Shown here: in pieces, positions 17,634 to 26,343 of the stretch | How the letters are laid out: each line of letters starts with the position of its first letter | Numbering within the stretch: position 1 is the first letter of the stretch | Source of the DNA: an uncultured Microbacterium sp. | GTDB taxonomy: Bacteria > Actinomycetota > Actinomycetes > Actinomycetales > Microbacteriaceae | Length of the DNA: 64,000 bases | Assembly: GCF_900078385.1 (NCBI RefSeq) | Contig: NZ_FLQR01000007.1 | Location: 310,001 to 374,000 of the forward strand | Reading direction: 5' to 3' | The notes under the pieces: generated by a model | Told to the model about the DNA's origin: nothing | Database searches by the model: none | Seen by the model: only the letters and a program-made list of their open reading frames with translations | Program-made: the position numbers and the translations under genes

Positions 17634-18689
17634 TCAGAAGAGCATCGGTGCCGCGACGGTTGCTGCCGCCGCGCGTCCGCGCGAGGTGACGACGAGGGGA
17701 CCGGGACGCGTGGGCGCCTCGCCCTCTTCCTCGGGTCCCCCCTGGAGTCCGTGTCGACGCAGCAGCGGGCGCACCCGCGCGGAGAGCCACTTCCGGTAGC
17801 CGACCGGCGCGCTCACCGCCGCTCCGGGATAGAGGCCGCGGTACGCCGGCACCAGGTCGGGCCGCTCCCGTTCAAGCCATTGCCAGAACCACTCCTTTGC
17901 GCCCGGGCGCAGGTGCAGCGCGCCGAAGACGACGTGCACCGCTCCGGATGCCGCGATGCGGGCGAGGGCGTCGTCGAGCACATCCACGCCGTCCGTCAGG
18001 TGCGGCACGATCGGCATGAGGAAGACGTTGACCGCGAACCCGGCCTCGGTTGCGGCGCGCACGGTGTCCAGCCGCGCCTGGAAGCTCGGTGCGCCCGGCT
18101 CGAGAAGATGGCGCAGACCCTCGTCGGGGACCGCGATCGACATCGCGAGCCGCACGCGGACGGCGCGGGCGGCATCCTTCAGCAGGGGGAGGTCGCGGCG
18201 GATCAACGTCCCCTTCGTGAGCACCGAGAACGACGTGCCGCTGTCCGCGAGCGCGCCGATGATGTCGGGCATGAGCCGGTAGCGGCCCTCCGCCCGCTGA
18301 TACGGGTCGGTGTTCGTGCCGAGCGCGACGGGCTCGCGCTGCCACGTCGGTTTGGCGAGTTCGCGCCGCAGCACCTCCGCGACGTTGACCTTCACGACGA
18401 TCTGCGAGTCGAAGTCGCGCCCGGCGTCGAGGTCGAGGTACTCGTGCGTCCCGCGGGCGAAGCAGTACACGCAGGCATGACTGCAGCCCCGGTACGGGTT
18501 GACGGTCCACGAGAACGGCATCGCCGACGAGGCGGGCACATGGTTCAGCGCCGACTTCGCGAGCACCTCGTGGAAGGTCATGCCGTGGAACTCCGGCGTC
18601 GTGACGCTGCGGACCAAGCCCCCCATCGACTCCAGGCCGGGGATGGCCGCGGCATCCTCCGCGCCGATCGCCTGTCCCTGCCACCGCAT
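17634..18689 (-). CDS. Rv2578c-family radical SAM protein
   Basis: A 351-residue iron-sulfur protein. The radical SAM cluster motif CSHACVYCF (CxxxCxxC) lies near residue 70, after NPYRGC; the fold continues as a TIM barrel (LGTNTDPYQRAEGRYRL; GTSFSVLTKGT; NVFLMPIVPHLTDG). This matches the actinobacterial family represented by mycobacterial Rv2578c, related to spore-photoproduct-lyase-like proteins and annotated as possible DNA repair. The substrate is unknown. Start is set at the ATG at 18689 (MRWQGQAIG) as in relatives; an ATG two codons upstream is also possible. It is divergent from the D,D-carboxypeptidase gene. Confidence 0.88.
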   Translation of the reverse strand: MRWQGQAIGAEDAAAIPGLESMGGLVRSVTTPEFHGMTFHEVLAKSALNHVPASSAMPFSWTVNPYRGCSHACVYCFARGTHEYLDLDAGRDFDSQIVVKVNVAEVLRRELAKPTWQREPVALGTNTDPYQRAEGRYRLMPDIIGALADSGTSFSVLTKGTLIRRDLPLLKDAARAVRVRLAMSIAVPDEGLRHLLEPGAPSFQARLDTVRAATEAGFAVNVFLMPIVPHLTDGVDVLDDALARIAASGAVHVVFGALHLRPGAKEWFWQWLERERPDLVPAYRGLYPGAAVSAPVGYRKWLSARVRPLLRRHGLQGGPEEEGEAPTRPGPLVVTSRGRAAAATVAAPMLF

Positions 18690-18807
18690 CCCCATAGTAG
18701 AACATGAACACGAATCTCCGACAAGAAGCGTCGTCGAAATCTTCGATGCGACACGGACCGTCGACCGGATCCCGGTGCACCCGGCGGGGCCGGTGGACAA
18801 TGGGGAG

Positions 18808-19833
18808 GTGCCCCACCCCGAGCCGCCGCTCACCCGACGCGCCGCCGCGCCCGCAGCGGTCACGCGGCGTGCGCGTCAGCGGCGGGCGCGCCGGCTCCGG
18901 ACCGCGTTCACCGCGATCGTCGGAGCCGCGCTCGTCCTCGGCGGGACGACGGCGCTGTCCGCCGCGATCGGCGGCCCGGTCGTCGATCAGGGAGATGCGC
19001 TGGAAGGCGTTGGATACTCCGTCTCCGCCCCGCTCGTCACGGCGCTGCCGGTGCCGCAGCAGCCGACCGCCACGCCCGAACCCGCCGCTTCACCGACGGC
19101 CGCCGCGGGAGACCTCTGCAGCACGGATGCCGTCCGCTCCGCGCTCGATGGGGGCACGGATGCCGAGGTGATCGCGGCCGTCGGAGGCGGCGAGGCCTTC
19201 CGGGCCGCCGTTGCCGGTGACGGCGCCGCGTGCCTCGACACCGCCGATGCGGAGCGCATCTGGGTGGTCGTGAACAAACGGCATCCGCTCGATCCCATCG
19301 ACTACTGGCCCGTGCCGCAGGCGCAGGCCGCCGACGTCCCGCGCACGAGCGGGGGGCACATGCGCGCCGACGTCGCCGAGGCGCTCTCCCGCCTCGCGGC
19401 CGCGGCGCTCGACGAGGGCGCCGGCTCTGTCGGGGTCAACAGCGGCTTCCGGTCGTATGACCGCCAGGTGTCGACCTACGACGGCTACGTCGGCTCGCTC
19501 GGTCGCGACCGAGCCGATCTCACGAGCGCCCGGCCCGGGCACAGCGAGCATCAGACCGGCCTCGCCGTCGACGTCGTCGCGTGCACCCCCGGATGCGGCG
19601 GCATCGAAGCGTTCGCGGGCACCGCGCAGGCCGACTGGGTGGCGGAGAACGCGTGGCGGTTCGGCTTCGTCACCAGGTATGAGGACGGCGCCACCGACGT
19701 GACCGGCTATGAGTGGGAGCCGTGGCATCTCCGGTTCATCGGGGTCGATCTCGCGAAGACGTACCGTGACGGCGGGTTCCACTCGTTGGAGGCCTTCTTC
19801 GGCCTCGAGCCGGCGCCTGACTACGTGGATTGA
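18808..19833 (+). CDS. M15/VanY-type D,D-carboxypeptidase, membrane-anchored
   Basis: A 341-residue extracytoplasmic peptidase. A basic N-terminus precedes one membrane helix (about 35-55); a Pro/Thr linker follows. The catalytic domain has NSGFRSYDRQVSTYDGYV, the zinc motif SARPGHSEHQTGLAVDV (His...Asp) and WEPWHLRFIG (second His). VanY/DacB enzymes trim the terminal D-Ala from peptidoglycan stems. The start is uncertain: GTG at 18793 and GTG at 18808 are both in frame; 18808 is chosen because a GACAAT -10-like box sits exactly six bases before it. Confidence 0.88.
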   Translation: MPHPEPPLTRRAAAPAAVTRRARQRRARRLRTAFTAIVGAALVLGGTTALSAAIGGPVVDQGDALEGVGYSVSAPLVTALPVPQQPTATPEPAASPTAAAGDLCSTDAVRSALDGGTDAEVIAAVGGGEAFRAAVAGDGAACLDTADAERIWVVVNKRHPLDPIDYWPVPQAQAADVPRTSGGHMRADVAEALSRLAAAALDEGAGSVGVNSGFRSYDRQVSTYDGYVGSLGRDRADLTSARPGHSEHQTGLAVDVVACTPGCGGIEAFAGTAQADWVAENAWRFGFVTRYEDGATDVTGYEWEPWHLRFIGVDLAKTYRDGGFHSLEAFFGLEPAPDYVD

Positions 19834-20003
19834 ACCCTGCACGGCGCGCTTGCCGGGTATCCACAAGGTGCGGAACCGAGTCCCGCTCTCGCTGAGATGC
19901 AATCTCACATGCAGGCGGTTCGCCCGCGTATTCTGGCCTAGAATCTTGGCGGCGACGGGGCCACGTCCCTTCCGCCGAAAGACTGCGAGAAAGGACGGCG
20001 CCC

Positions 20004-21167
20004 ATGGAGCGCGACATCTACGACGAGGACCACGAGGCGTTCCGCGACGTCGTCAAGGAGTACGTCAAGCGCTACGTCACCAATGAGGCGCGCGAGCGGT
20101 GGGATGCCGCCGGCGAAGTCGATCGCGACACGATGCTCGCCGCGGGCGCGGCCGGGATCATCGGCCTTTCCGTGCCCGAGGAGTTCGGCGGCGCGGGCAT
20201 GCTGCAGGACTATCGCTTCCGCGCGGTCGTCAACGAGGAGATCATCCGCGCCGGGGCAGGATCGCTCGCGGGCGCCTTCGGCATCCAGGACGACCTGGCC
20301 ATCCCCTACCTCGTCCACATGGGCACGCAGGCGCAGAAGGAGAAGTGGCTCCCCGGCATGGCGACCGGCGAGATCATCGGCGCGCTCGCGATGACCGAGC
20401 CGGGAGCCGGCTCCGACCTCCGCGGCATCAAGACGACCGCGAAGAAGGTCGACGGCGGATACATCGTCAACGGCGCGAAGACGTTCATCTCGTCCGGCAA
20501 GACCGCCGACCTCATCGTGACGTTCGTCAAGACCGGCGAGGGCAACCGTCCCGACGCGTTCAGCCTGCTGCTCCTCGAGAACGGCATGGAGGGCTTCGAC
20601 CACGGCAAGAAGCTCCACAAGATGGGCTTCCAGGGCCACGACACCGCGGAGCTGTCGTTCACCGACGTCTTCGTCCCCGAGGAGAACCTCATCAGCGGCA
20701 AGGAGGGCATGGGCTTCGTGCAGCTCATGATGAACCTGCCGCTGGAGCGCCTCTCGATCGGCGTCGCCGGGGCGGCTGCTGCTGCCGCCGGCCTGGAGTG
20801 GACCCTCGCGTACACGAAGGACCGCGAGGCCTTCGGCGAGCGGATCATCGACTTCCAGAACACCCGCTTCAAGCTCGCCGATGTCGCCACGACCGTCGAC
20901 GCGCTGTGGGCCTACATCGACCGGGCCCTGAAGGCGTACTCCGAGGGCAAGCTCTCAGCCGAGGAGGCCGCGAAGGTCAAGTTCTGGGCGACGGAGCGCG
21001 AGTGGGAGGTGCTCGACACGTGCGTTCAGCTGCACGGTGGGTACGGCTACATCACCGAGTACCCGATCGCCCGCGCCTTCCTCGACGCCCGCGTGCACCG
21101 CATCTACGGCGGCACGAACGAGATCATGCGCGAGATCGTCGGCAGGCAGCTGGCCGGGAAGCGCTGA
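20004..21167 (+). CDS. Acyl-CoA dehydrogenase
   Basis: A 387-residue flavoenzyme that introduces the alpha-beta double bond of acyl-CoA in fatty acid or branched-chain amino acid breakdown. The three-domain family fold is clear: helical N-domain, beta domain with AMTEPGAGSDLRGIKTTAKK, and C-domain with FGERIIDFQNTRFKLADVAT, LHGGYGYITEYPIARAFLDA and RIYGGTNEIMREIVGR. The catalytic Glu of the short/medium-chain group lies in YGGTNE. ATG at 20004 has GAAAGGA upstream. No beta-oxidation partners are adjacent. Chain-length preference cannot be read. Confidence 0.94.
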   Translation: MERDIYDEDHEAFRDVVKEYVKRYVTNEARERWDAAGEVDRDTMLAAGAAGIIGLSVPEEFGGAGMLQDYRFRAVVNEEIIRAGAGSLAGAFGIQDDLAIPYLVHMGTQAQKEKWLPGMATGEIIGALAMTEPGAGSDLRGIKTTAKKVDGGYIVNGAKTFISSGKTADLIVTFVKTGEGNRPDAFSLLLLENGMEGFDHGKKLHKMGFQGHDTAELSFTDVFVPEENLISGKEGMGFVQLMMNLPLERLSIGVAGAAAAAAGLEWTLAYTKDREAFGERIIDFQNTRFKLADVATTVDALWAYIDRALKAYSEGKLSAEEAAKVKFWATEREWEVLDTCVQLHGGYGYITEYPIARAFLDARVHRIYGGTNEIMREIVGRQLAGKR

Positions 21168-21180
21168 GCATCGCGGGTTG

Positions 21181-21216
21181 GTGGTGAGGGGTCACCGGAT
21201 GGTGGTCCCTCACCAC
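21181..21216 (+). terminator. Hairpin after the acyl-CoA dehydrogenase gene
   Basis: A perfect 10-base stem GTGGTGAGGG / CCCTCACCAC, with an inner TCACC/GGTG(G) stem, begins 14 bases past the stop. There is no T-tract, so it may be an intrinsic terminator of the T-poor actinobacterial kind. The rest of the 21168-21406 gap holds nothing I can recognise and marks the left edge of the accessory island. Confidence 0.6.
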
Positions 21217-21406
21217 GTCGCGCTTGTCGCTCATGGTTCGTCGCTCACCCGCACGGATAGGCGGCGCTGCTCGGGCATCTCAACGGGCGGGTCAACTGGC
21301 GGGTCGAGCGAACCGGGGCCCGCGCATCCGAGCTGAGGGGGAGGATCCGGCGGCCGTCGGCGTGACTGTGCTCGGTCAATGACCGGCTACGGAGCTTCTG
21401 GGCGCG

Positions 21407-21859
21407 CTAGTGCGAGCCTTCGAGGTAGAGCAGTGCGGAACCGTCTTCATCGATCCAGACATGACCGCGCCACTGCAGGTCGTTAACACGCGGCGGCTTG
21501 CCCACCACTAGCCGCGGGAGGATGGCTTGCCACGCGCGTCGCGCTGCCTCGCCTTCAAACAGATAGAGACCGTCCGGGTAGATGTCGGTAGCTATCGACG
21601 CACCAGCGTCAACCGCCCCTTGCCCATTCGACCTTTTCACGCGCTCAGGAGATCGGCGGTAGCGTCGCCCGTCCGAAGTGGCGATCGAACCACCCGCGTC
21701 CAACGTCGGCGCAACACCGCCGTGCAACCCCCACTCGTCCATGCCCGAAGCATATTCGTGCGGAGCAACACGCGACCTCTCCGACGTTCGTAGCGGGACC
21801 GCCTTTCGGGCTGCTGATTGCAGTCCCTGCAGCGCAGATTCAAAGGCTCCGCTCGCCAC
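21407..21859 (-). CDS. Hypothetical protein, downstream partner of the PIN-type gene
   Basis: A 150-residue soluble protein with no domain I recognise. It has a helical N-terminus (ESALQGLQSAARKAV) and a C-terminal beta-rich part (GLYLFEGEAARRAWQ; HVWIDEDGSALLYLEG). The GTG start at 21859 lies seven bases after the stop of the PIN-like gene, so the two form one unit on the minus strand. Base composition is visibly less GC-rich than the core genes to the left. Whether it is still functional is unclear, because its upstream partner is broken. Confidence 0.6.
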   Translation of the reverse strand: MASGAFESALQGLQSAARKAVPLRTSERSRVAPHEYASGMDEWGLHGGVAPTLDAGGSIATSDGRRYRRSPERVKRSNGQGAVDAGASIATDIYPDGLYLFEGEAARRAWQAILPRLVVGKPPRVNDLQWRGHVWIDEDGSALLYLEGSH

Positions 21860-21866
21860 GGGCGAT

Positions 21867-22835
21867 TCAGATCTCAGTTTCGCCGTCCCGGAGCACGATC
21901 TCTAACGCGAGTTGTCGGTCCTCAGCTCGGAGACCCGATATGCGCCCCAGGATGTGGGCAGCGACAATGTCGACCGGCGCTGTCGACCGCAACTCACGCC
22001 AGTGGTGCCTAATCGCTTTTCGAAGCGCCGGATACCAGCGGTCGCCGGCCACCGATCTGATGCCGTCGGCGACGAAATCAAGTTGATGCGGCGCAATCCA
22101 CGAGGCATTGAGAACTGTGCGCAAGAACACGCCGAGGTTATCAATCGCGGCTTCGTCTTCGCCGGCGATCTCCGAGACGTAGCGCGCGCCGACGCTAGAC
22201 CAGTCACGCAGGGATTGAGGTTGGTCGACGGCGCGTTGCATCGCGCGCGCCACAAGCTGCATCTTTTCGGTCGCGAACTGTGGGCCGCAAAGAAGAATCG
22301 CCTGGGCCACGCCCCCGGGGGCATCTCCCTCGAACGACCAGGACAGGTCCCACACCTCAGGGCGATACTGAACGCCAACCGCGTACCCACGAATGAGTGC
22401 CGCGTCAATCGCGTTGGCCATGGCGTCGGCGATCTGGCCAATCGATCGTAGGTACTCGACGAGTTCGGGTGTACCGAACGAAGCAACCCCGAATGCCGCA
22501 GCGAGCGTCCGGGTTGCGGCGTCGTCACACCAAAGCGGGACGTTTGCGTCCGCGGCGCGCTCCATCGCTCCTTACCAAGGTCCGAACACATCCGAAAACT
22601 CACGCGTAGGGCTAGCGAGCTCGGGGGGATCCGAACGCTCAATGAGTCGGAGCCGGGTGACGACGCGAGCCATGAGCTGGACCCGGTCGACCCGCTCGAC
22701 TTCTGATGGTTCGAAGAACAGCGGCCCGTGATCGGCCGAACTCGGGATGAAGAAGAGACCGGACTCCCTCACAAGCCCGATCGCAGCCTCGCTCAGAGCC
22801 TGACGAATCGCGCAACGCGCCGCGGTCGCGACGAG
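21867..22835 (-). pseudogene. Remnant of a PIN-domain-containing gene with in-frame stop
   Basis: Two open stretches in the same frame (22835-22572 and 22565-21867) are separated by a single TAA codon at 22574-22572. Reading through gives a PIN-like core, with PLWCDDAATRTLAAAFGVAS and FGTPELVEYL resembling the Asp-rich end of PIN nucleases, followed by a 150-residue helical region (MERAADANVP to LEIVLRDGETEI). Upstream, the frame is closed by TAG at 22838-22836 with no good start, so the N-terminus is missing. An ATG at 22565 could still express the 232-residue C-terminal part, but its GGAG is only two bases away. The PIN assignment is inference from pattern. Confidence 0.55.
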
Positions 22836-22855
22836 CTACTGGCCAAACTGGCTCG

Positions 22856-23461
22856 TTAGCGGAGATCGACTCCAAGCTCATCCATTGTGCTCGCCACCCC
22901 GCCCGTGTACCACACAGTCTTGCTGCATTCGGTTCCTTGAGCGATAGGGATGTACATCGCGGTGCCACACTCGGCTGCCGAGGACGCGGCCGGTGGGGCC
23001 CCGAGGATGAATCCCGCCAGTCCGGTCGCACCGTTGACGGTGCGCGCGACTGGTCCGCCGCTGTCACCGTTTCCTGCGAGGGCCATTGTTGCGTGCTCCG
23101 CTTCCACCATGTTGTCGAGCTGGGCCGGCCCGTGAAAGACGAGGAAGTTGTTTCGCTTGACGATTCCGCCACAGTGAGCGCCGGTATTCGCACCCAACAT
23201 GCATACGCTGGCGCCGATAGGACTTGTCGTCGCCCCTTCCCACGCATTGCTTGTCGAACTCGTGTACGGCCCCCAGTAGGCACGGCCTGAGTTCGTCGAT
23301 TCTTCTTTCAGCTTTATCAGGATGGAATGCAGGCTCTTGTCGAGCTGGCTTGCATCCCACCTCCATGACCCGATGAGCGTCCCAGCGGCGTTGAAGACGT
23401 AGCCCTTCGAGTCGATCTCAACGTCTGGTGTGCTTTCCATGCAATGCAGGGCGGTTGTCAT
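22856..23461 (-). pseudogene. Chymotrypsin-like (S1) protease domain, out of frame with its own N-terminus
   Basis: 201 codons from ATG, encoding the body of an S1 protease: TALHC with the catalytic His at the very start and GNGDSGGPVART with the catalytic Ser near residue 132. The same frame, read upstream of the ATG, gives GGYCTTGASVVGRSTGTKY, exactly the beta strand that precedes TA-x-HC in streptogrisin-like enzymes. So the true domain begins inside the upstream gene, in another frame, and a one-base shift separates it from the secretion signal. The position usually holding catalytic Asp (D-x-x-L-I) reads HSILIKL. It is probably inactive or produced only by frameshift; the start overlaps the upstream stop (ATGA). 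Confidence 0.75.
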
Positions 23462-24072
23462 GTACTTAGTGCCGGTGCTGCGTCCGACGACGGACGCGCC
23501 GGTCGTGCAGTAGCCGCCTTGGGTTTGGGCGCGTTGTCGGCCGCGTGTCGGCTGAGATCGGTCCCAGAGGACGTGCGAATGTCGAGTCCTCGTCCCTGAT
23601 AGTCCGGACCTACTGTCAACAGGTTTCCGAGAGTTTGCAGCAGCGCGGACCGTTCTGCGGCGATGCGGTCACGCGCTTCGAGCATCTCTATCTGGCTGTA
23701 CTGGGCCGCGTGAGTGGCCACGTCGACCTCGGGGTGGATGCGGATGAGATCTTGGATGGATGCGGGCACGTTACCGGCCCAGTACAGGTCGATGCGATGG
23801 CCGGGGTAGTCGACTTTGAAGCCTGCGAATCCATTGGGTGCGCCGTCGATCGCCGTGACGTCACGGTTGCTCTCACCAACAGCCATGCTGAGGGCTTCGA
23901 CTAAGGGGTCCATGATCGCGGCGTTCCTTTGATCTTCCTCCGTGGGGTAGTCCGTTGCGATAGGTGCGTCTGCCGTTGCACTTGTCATCGTCGGGGTCCC
24001 GTGCGCGGCTGCCGGTAGCAGCGTGCAGGCGCACATCGCTACCAAAGCCGCCAAAAGCGCCGTTGCTCTCAT
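23458..24072 (-). CDS. Secreted pro-domain part of the split S1 protease
   Basis: A 204-residue protein with a signal peptide (MRATALLAALVAMCACTLLP, cleavage after about residue 24) and a domain running from ATDYP to about residue 165 (NGFAGFKVDYPG; IDLYWAGNVPASIQDLI; HPEVDVA). This domain also forms the outside part of the membrane protein encoded just upstream (ATDYP, PNGFGS, LTLYWKGAVPVSIS, HPDIDV), so the two are paralogues. It ends in a short Pro/Ala tail that overlaps, in the wrong frame, the first strand of the protease domain. Taken with the next ORF this is one preproprotease gene broken by a frameshift near 23530-23500. Alone it would be a secreted pro-domain. Confidence 0.7.
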   Translation of the reverse strand: MRATALLAALVAMCACTLLPAAAHGTPTMTSATADAPIATDYPTEEDQRNAAIMDPLVEALSMAVGESNRDVTAIDGAPNGFAGFKVDYPGHRIDLYWAGNVPASIQDLIRIHPEVDVATHAAQYSQIEMLEARDRIAAERSALLQTLGNLLTVGPDYQGRGLDIRTSSGTDLSRHAADNAPKPKAATARPARPSSDAAPALST

Positions 24073-24170
24073 TCCTGGCTCCTCACGGCGCTCGCTCTCG
24101 GCCTGCAGACGCGATCGTCTGCGGGCGGCGGGCGTTGGCGCAAATCTAGCGGGCGCATCGCGTGCCGCGC

Positions 24171-24839
24171 CTAGAACAACGTGACGCCTTCCTCACCCAC
24201 GCTGATTTCCACCAGCGGCACGGTTGTGAGGCGGGCGACAGCCCTCCGGATGTCGTCCTCCGTGAGGGCGCGCTCAGTCTGGACGTCGATGATCAGTCCG
24301 CGTGCTTGGCTCTCAGGCCCGACTCTCACGAGGGTGCCTCTGCCGTCGAGCTCCTCATTGAGCTGCGCTGCGATCGCGTCACGTGCAGCTGCGAGTTCGG
24401 CGTAGTTGAACGGCGCGTCGCGGATGGTCACGTCGATGTCGGGATGCTCGTCGATGATGCGGGAGATACTGACCGGCACGGCACCTTTCCAGTACAGGGT
24501 GAGGGCAGGTCGATCGGTCTCCACAATCAGAGATCCGAACCCGTTGGGCTGATCGTCGATCGTGGTGACCAGCGCCCCTTCGCCTCCCGCCACCGCCTGC
24601 AGCTTCTGAACGAGCGGTTCGAGTTGATCTGTGATGGCGCGCTCCTGCGGGCTGGGGTAGTCCGTCGCGAGGTCTAGGACGGTGGCCGCCGCATACGTGA
24701 CGCCTCCTCCCGCGAGCACCCCGCAAAGTACCAGCGGCACTGCAACACGTCGCACGCGCGACTTCACGCTTCGTTCACGGACGTAGTGAATCGCGGCACC
24801 GCGCAGTGCGTGTTGTCTTTCGGACGCCGTCTCGGTCAT
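24171..24839 (-). CDS. Membrane protein with protease-pro-domain-like extracellular domain; candidate anti-sigma factor
   Basis: A 222-residue protein: a basic cytoplasmic tail (1-30, RQHALRGAAIHYVRERSVKS), one membrane helix (about 31-53, VAVPLVLCGVLAGGGVTYAA), then an outer domain (57-222) homologous to the N-terminal domain of the neighbouring secreted protease. Its ATG overlaps the sigma factor stop by four bases (ATGA), the usual arrangement of ECF sigma and anti-sigma genes. The cytoplasmic tail is short and lacks a recognisable zinc or anti-sigma domain. Role as a sigma regulator whose sensor domain mimics a protease pro-domain is inference from order and topology. Confidence 0.7.
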   Translation of the reverse strand: MTETASERQHALRGAAIHYVRERSVKSRVRRVAVPLVLCGVLAGGGVTYAAATVLDLATDYPSPQERAITDQLEPLVQKLQAVAGGEGALVTTIDDQPNGFGSLIVETDRPALTLYWKGAVPVSISRIIDEHPDIDVTIRDAPFNYAELAAARDAIAAQLNEELDGRGTLVRVGPESQARGLIIDVQTERALTEDDIRRAVARLTTVPLVEISVGEEGVTLF

Positions 24840-25426
24840 GATCTGGCTCCTTCCACTATGTTTCGTACGTCACCGTCTGCTTGCATTCGGGCCCGCAACC
24901 GCGACAATCGTTTGCGCGCCGCGGACTCGCGGAGCCCCACGACCGACGCCGCTTCGTTGACGGGCAGCCCCTCCAACGCGACGAGGAGAAGAAGCGTGAG
25001 GTCTTGCGCGTTGAGCGTGGACAGTGCGTGACGTAGGCCGGGGTCAAGCTGCGCGCGCTCAAAATGCTCAGTGGGTTCACGCGGAGACGACGGGGGCGGT
25101 ACGCGGATCAGCACCTTCGCGTACCTTGCCCGCGCGCGGGCAGCGTTCCGGTGAAGATTGGTTGCCGTCACGAGGAGCCACGGCAACAGCGACGCGTCGA
25201 CGAAGCGCACCTTGTGTCGTTTGCGCCAGGCTTCCAGGAACGTCATCGCCGCCAGATCCTCTGCGTCCGGAGCGTCGCGCGAGAGGCGACGAAGGTGCCT
25301 CAACACACGCGCGTAGTGGCGATCCCAGATGCAAGCGAACGCGTCATCGTCGCCACGCTGCACCGCGCGCCACACCTGTTCGTCTGTGTCGTCCTTCACA
25401 CTCCCTATTGTCCGGCCATCACTCAT
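24836..25426 (-). CDS. ECF-type RNA polymerase sigma factor
   Basis: A 196-residue sigma-70 family protein with region 2 (DEQVWRAVQRGDDDAF; YARVLRHLRRLSRDAPDAED; AAMTFLEAWRKRHKV) and region 4 (LSTLNAQDLTLLLLVALEGL; VNEAASVVGLRESAARKRLS). It directs RNA polymerase to a small regulon. ATG at 25426 is taken; GTG at 25399 is equally possible since a GACAAT box lies five bases before it. The stop overlaps the start of the membrane protein gene, and the protease ORFs follow 98 bases later on the same strand, suggesting sigma, regulator and target in one locus. Lower GC than the core genome indicates acquired DNA. Confidence 0.9.
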   Translation of the reverse strand: MSDGRTIGSVKDDTDEQVWRAVQRGDDDAFACIWDRHYARVLRHLRRLSRDAPDAEDLAAMTFLEAWRKRHKVRFVDASLLPWLLVTATNLHRNAARARARYAKVLIRVPPPSSPREPTEHFERAQLDPGLRHALSTLNAQDLTLLLLVALEGLPVNEAASVVGLRESAARKRLSRLRARMQADGDVRNIVEGARS

Positions 25427-25491
25427 TCGTGACAGCAACCCGAGTCTGTTCACCGACAGCTCTTCTGCAGTTCGTCCGCCGGGATTCGTTC

Positions 25492-26343
25492 GTGAGCCGA
25501 AGCGGTCACTGCGTCGAGGAAGCGAGTCGATCGCGCAGAACTCGCCTGCGGACGAGCCTCGCCAAGTCATCCGAGTCAGCTCGTCAGCGTGAGAGCGCCA
25601 TCGAGACGCTGGAGCAGGAACGTGCTCGGCTCAAGGCTGCCATTCGAAGAGAACTAGTCGAGCTCGACACGATACGAACGCAGACAGCGAGCGTTGCCGA
25701 GGGAGCGAGCCTCCGAGAGCGCGTAGCGCAACTCAAGGGTCGCGTACTCCAAGAGCTGGAACGAGGAGTCGACAGTCACGAGGAGGTCGCTTCGTTGAAG
25801 GAGAGAGAGCGAGTCGTCCGAGGCCAGATCGCACGACTCGAGGAGATGGAAGCCGCTGACAACCCGAGTGCCGCCCTGCAGGAGGCGCTAGACGACATCT
25901 CGGGACGTATGACACGACACGCCAAGCAACTCCAGTTGGAGGGCTCCGAGCACCAAATCGTCCTCGACCCAACGGATCTCATAGCCGGCAACATCTGGAC
26001 GGGGCGGTCGTTGTGGAGCGACGCAGACACAGAACGGCAGATTGTGCCTGTGCGGTACCAGGAGGGATGGACAGGACTCCCGCCAAAGTCAACCTGGTGG
26101 ACCTGGCTGGGAAACCCATTCGCGGAGTATCAGTCCACGCTGCCCCAGGAACGCACCACTGAAACAAAGCGCGGCGTACTGTACGAAGGATCCGGTGAGG
26201 CCAGCGGTGCGGACAAACACTCGCCGTTGAGCGACTGGTTGCCCCCGCAACTGTTCTCCAAACTCGGGCCCAACCCCGACGATGTGCAGCCGGTCCCACT
26301 GATCAAGGCCCGCGCAGTCCCCGGAGATCTGCGACGCGGATAG
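25492..26343 (+). pseudogene. Fragment resembling DUF3732 ATPase C-terminal region
   Basis: An open frame without a convincing start; GTG at 25492 is the first in-frame candidate and lies over the 5' flank of the sigma gene. Residues about 30-150 are a charged coiled coil (ETLEQERARLKAAIRRELVE; HEEVASLKERERVVRGQIAR). It leads into GRMTRHAKQLQLEGSEHQIV then LDPTDL, which resembles the stretch following the coiled coil in DUF3732 proteins, SMC-like ATPases of predicted defence loci. The expected ATPase end (MGSGENWVGYH-like) is absent and the remaining 120 codons look unrelated. So both ends of the gene appear lost. Family assignment is from memory of motifs and is tentative. Confidence 0.45.

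Noticed and set aside
23458..23560. Programmed -1 frameshift in the protease gene
   Set aside because: CCCAAAC is present near 23520 but in the wrong phase for a canonical slippery site, and no clear stimulatory hairpin was seen. A mutation is simpler.
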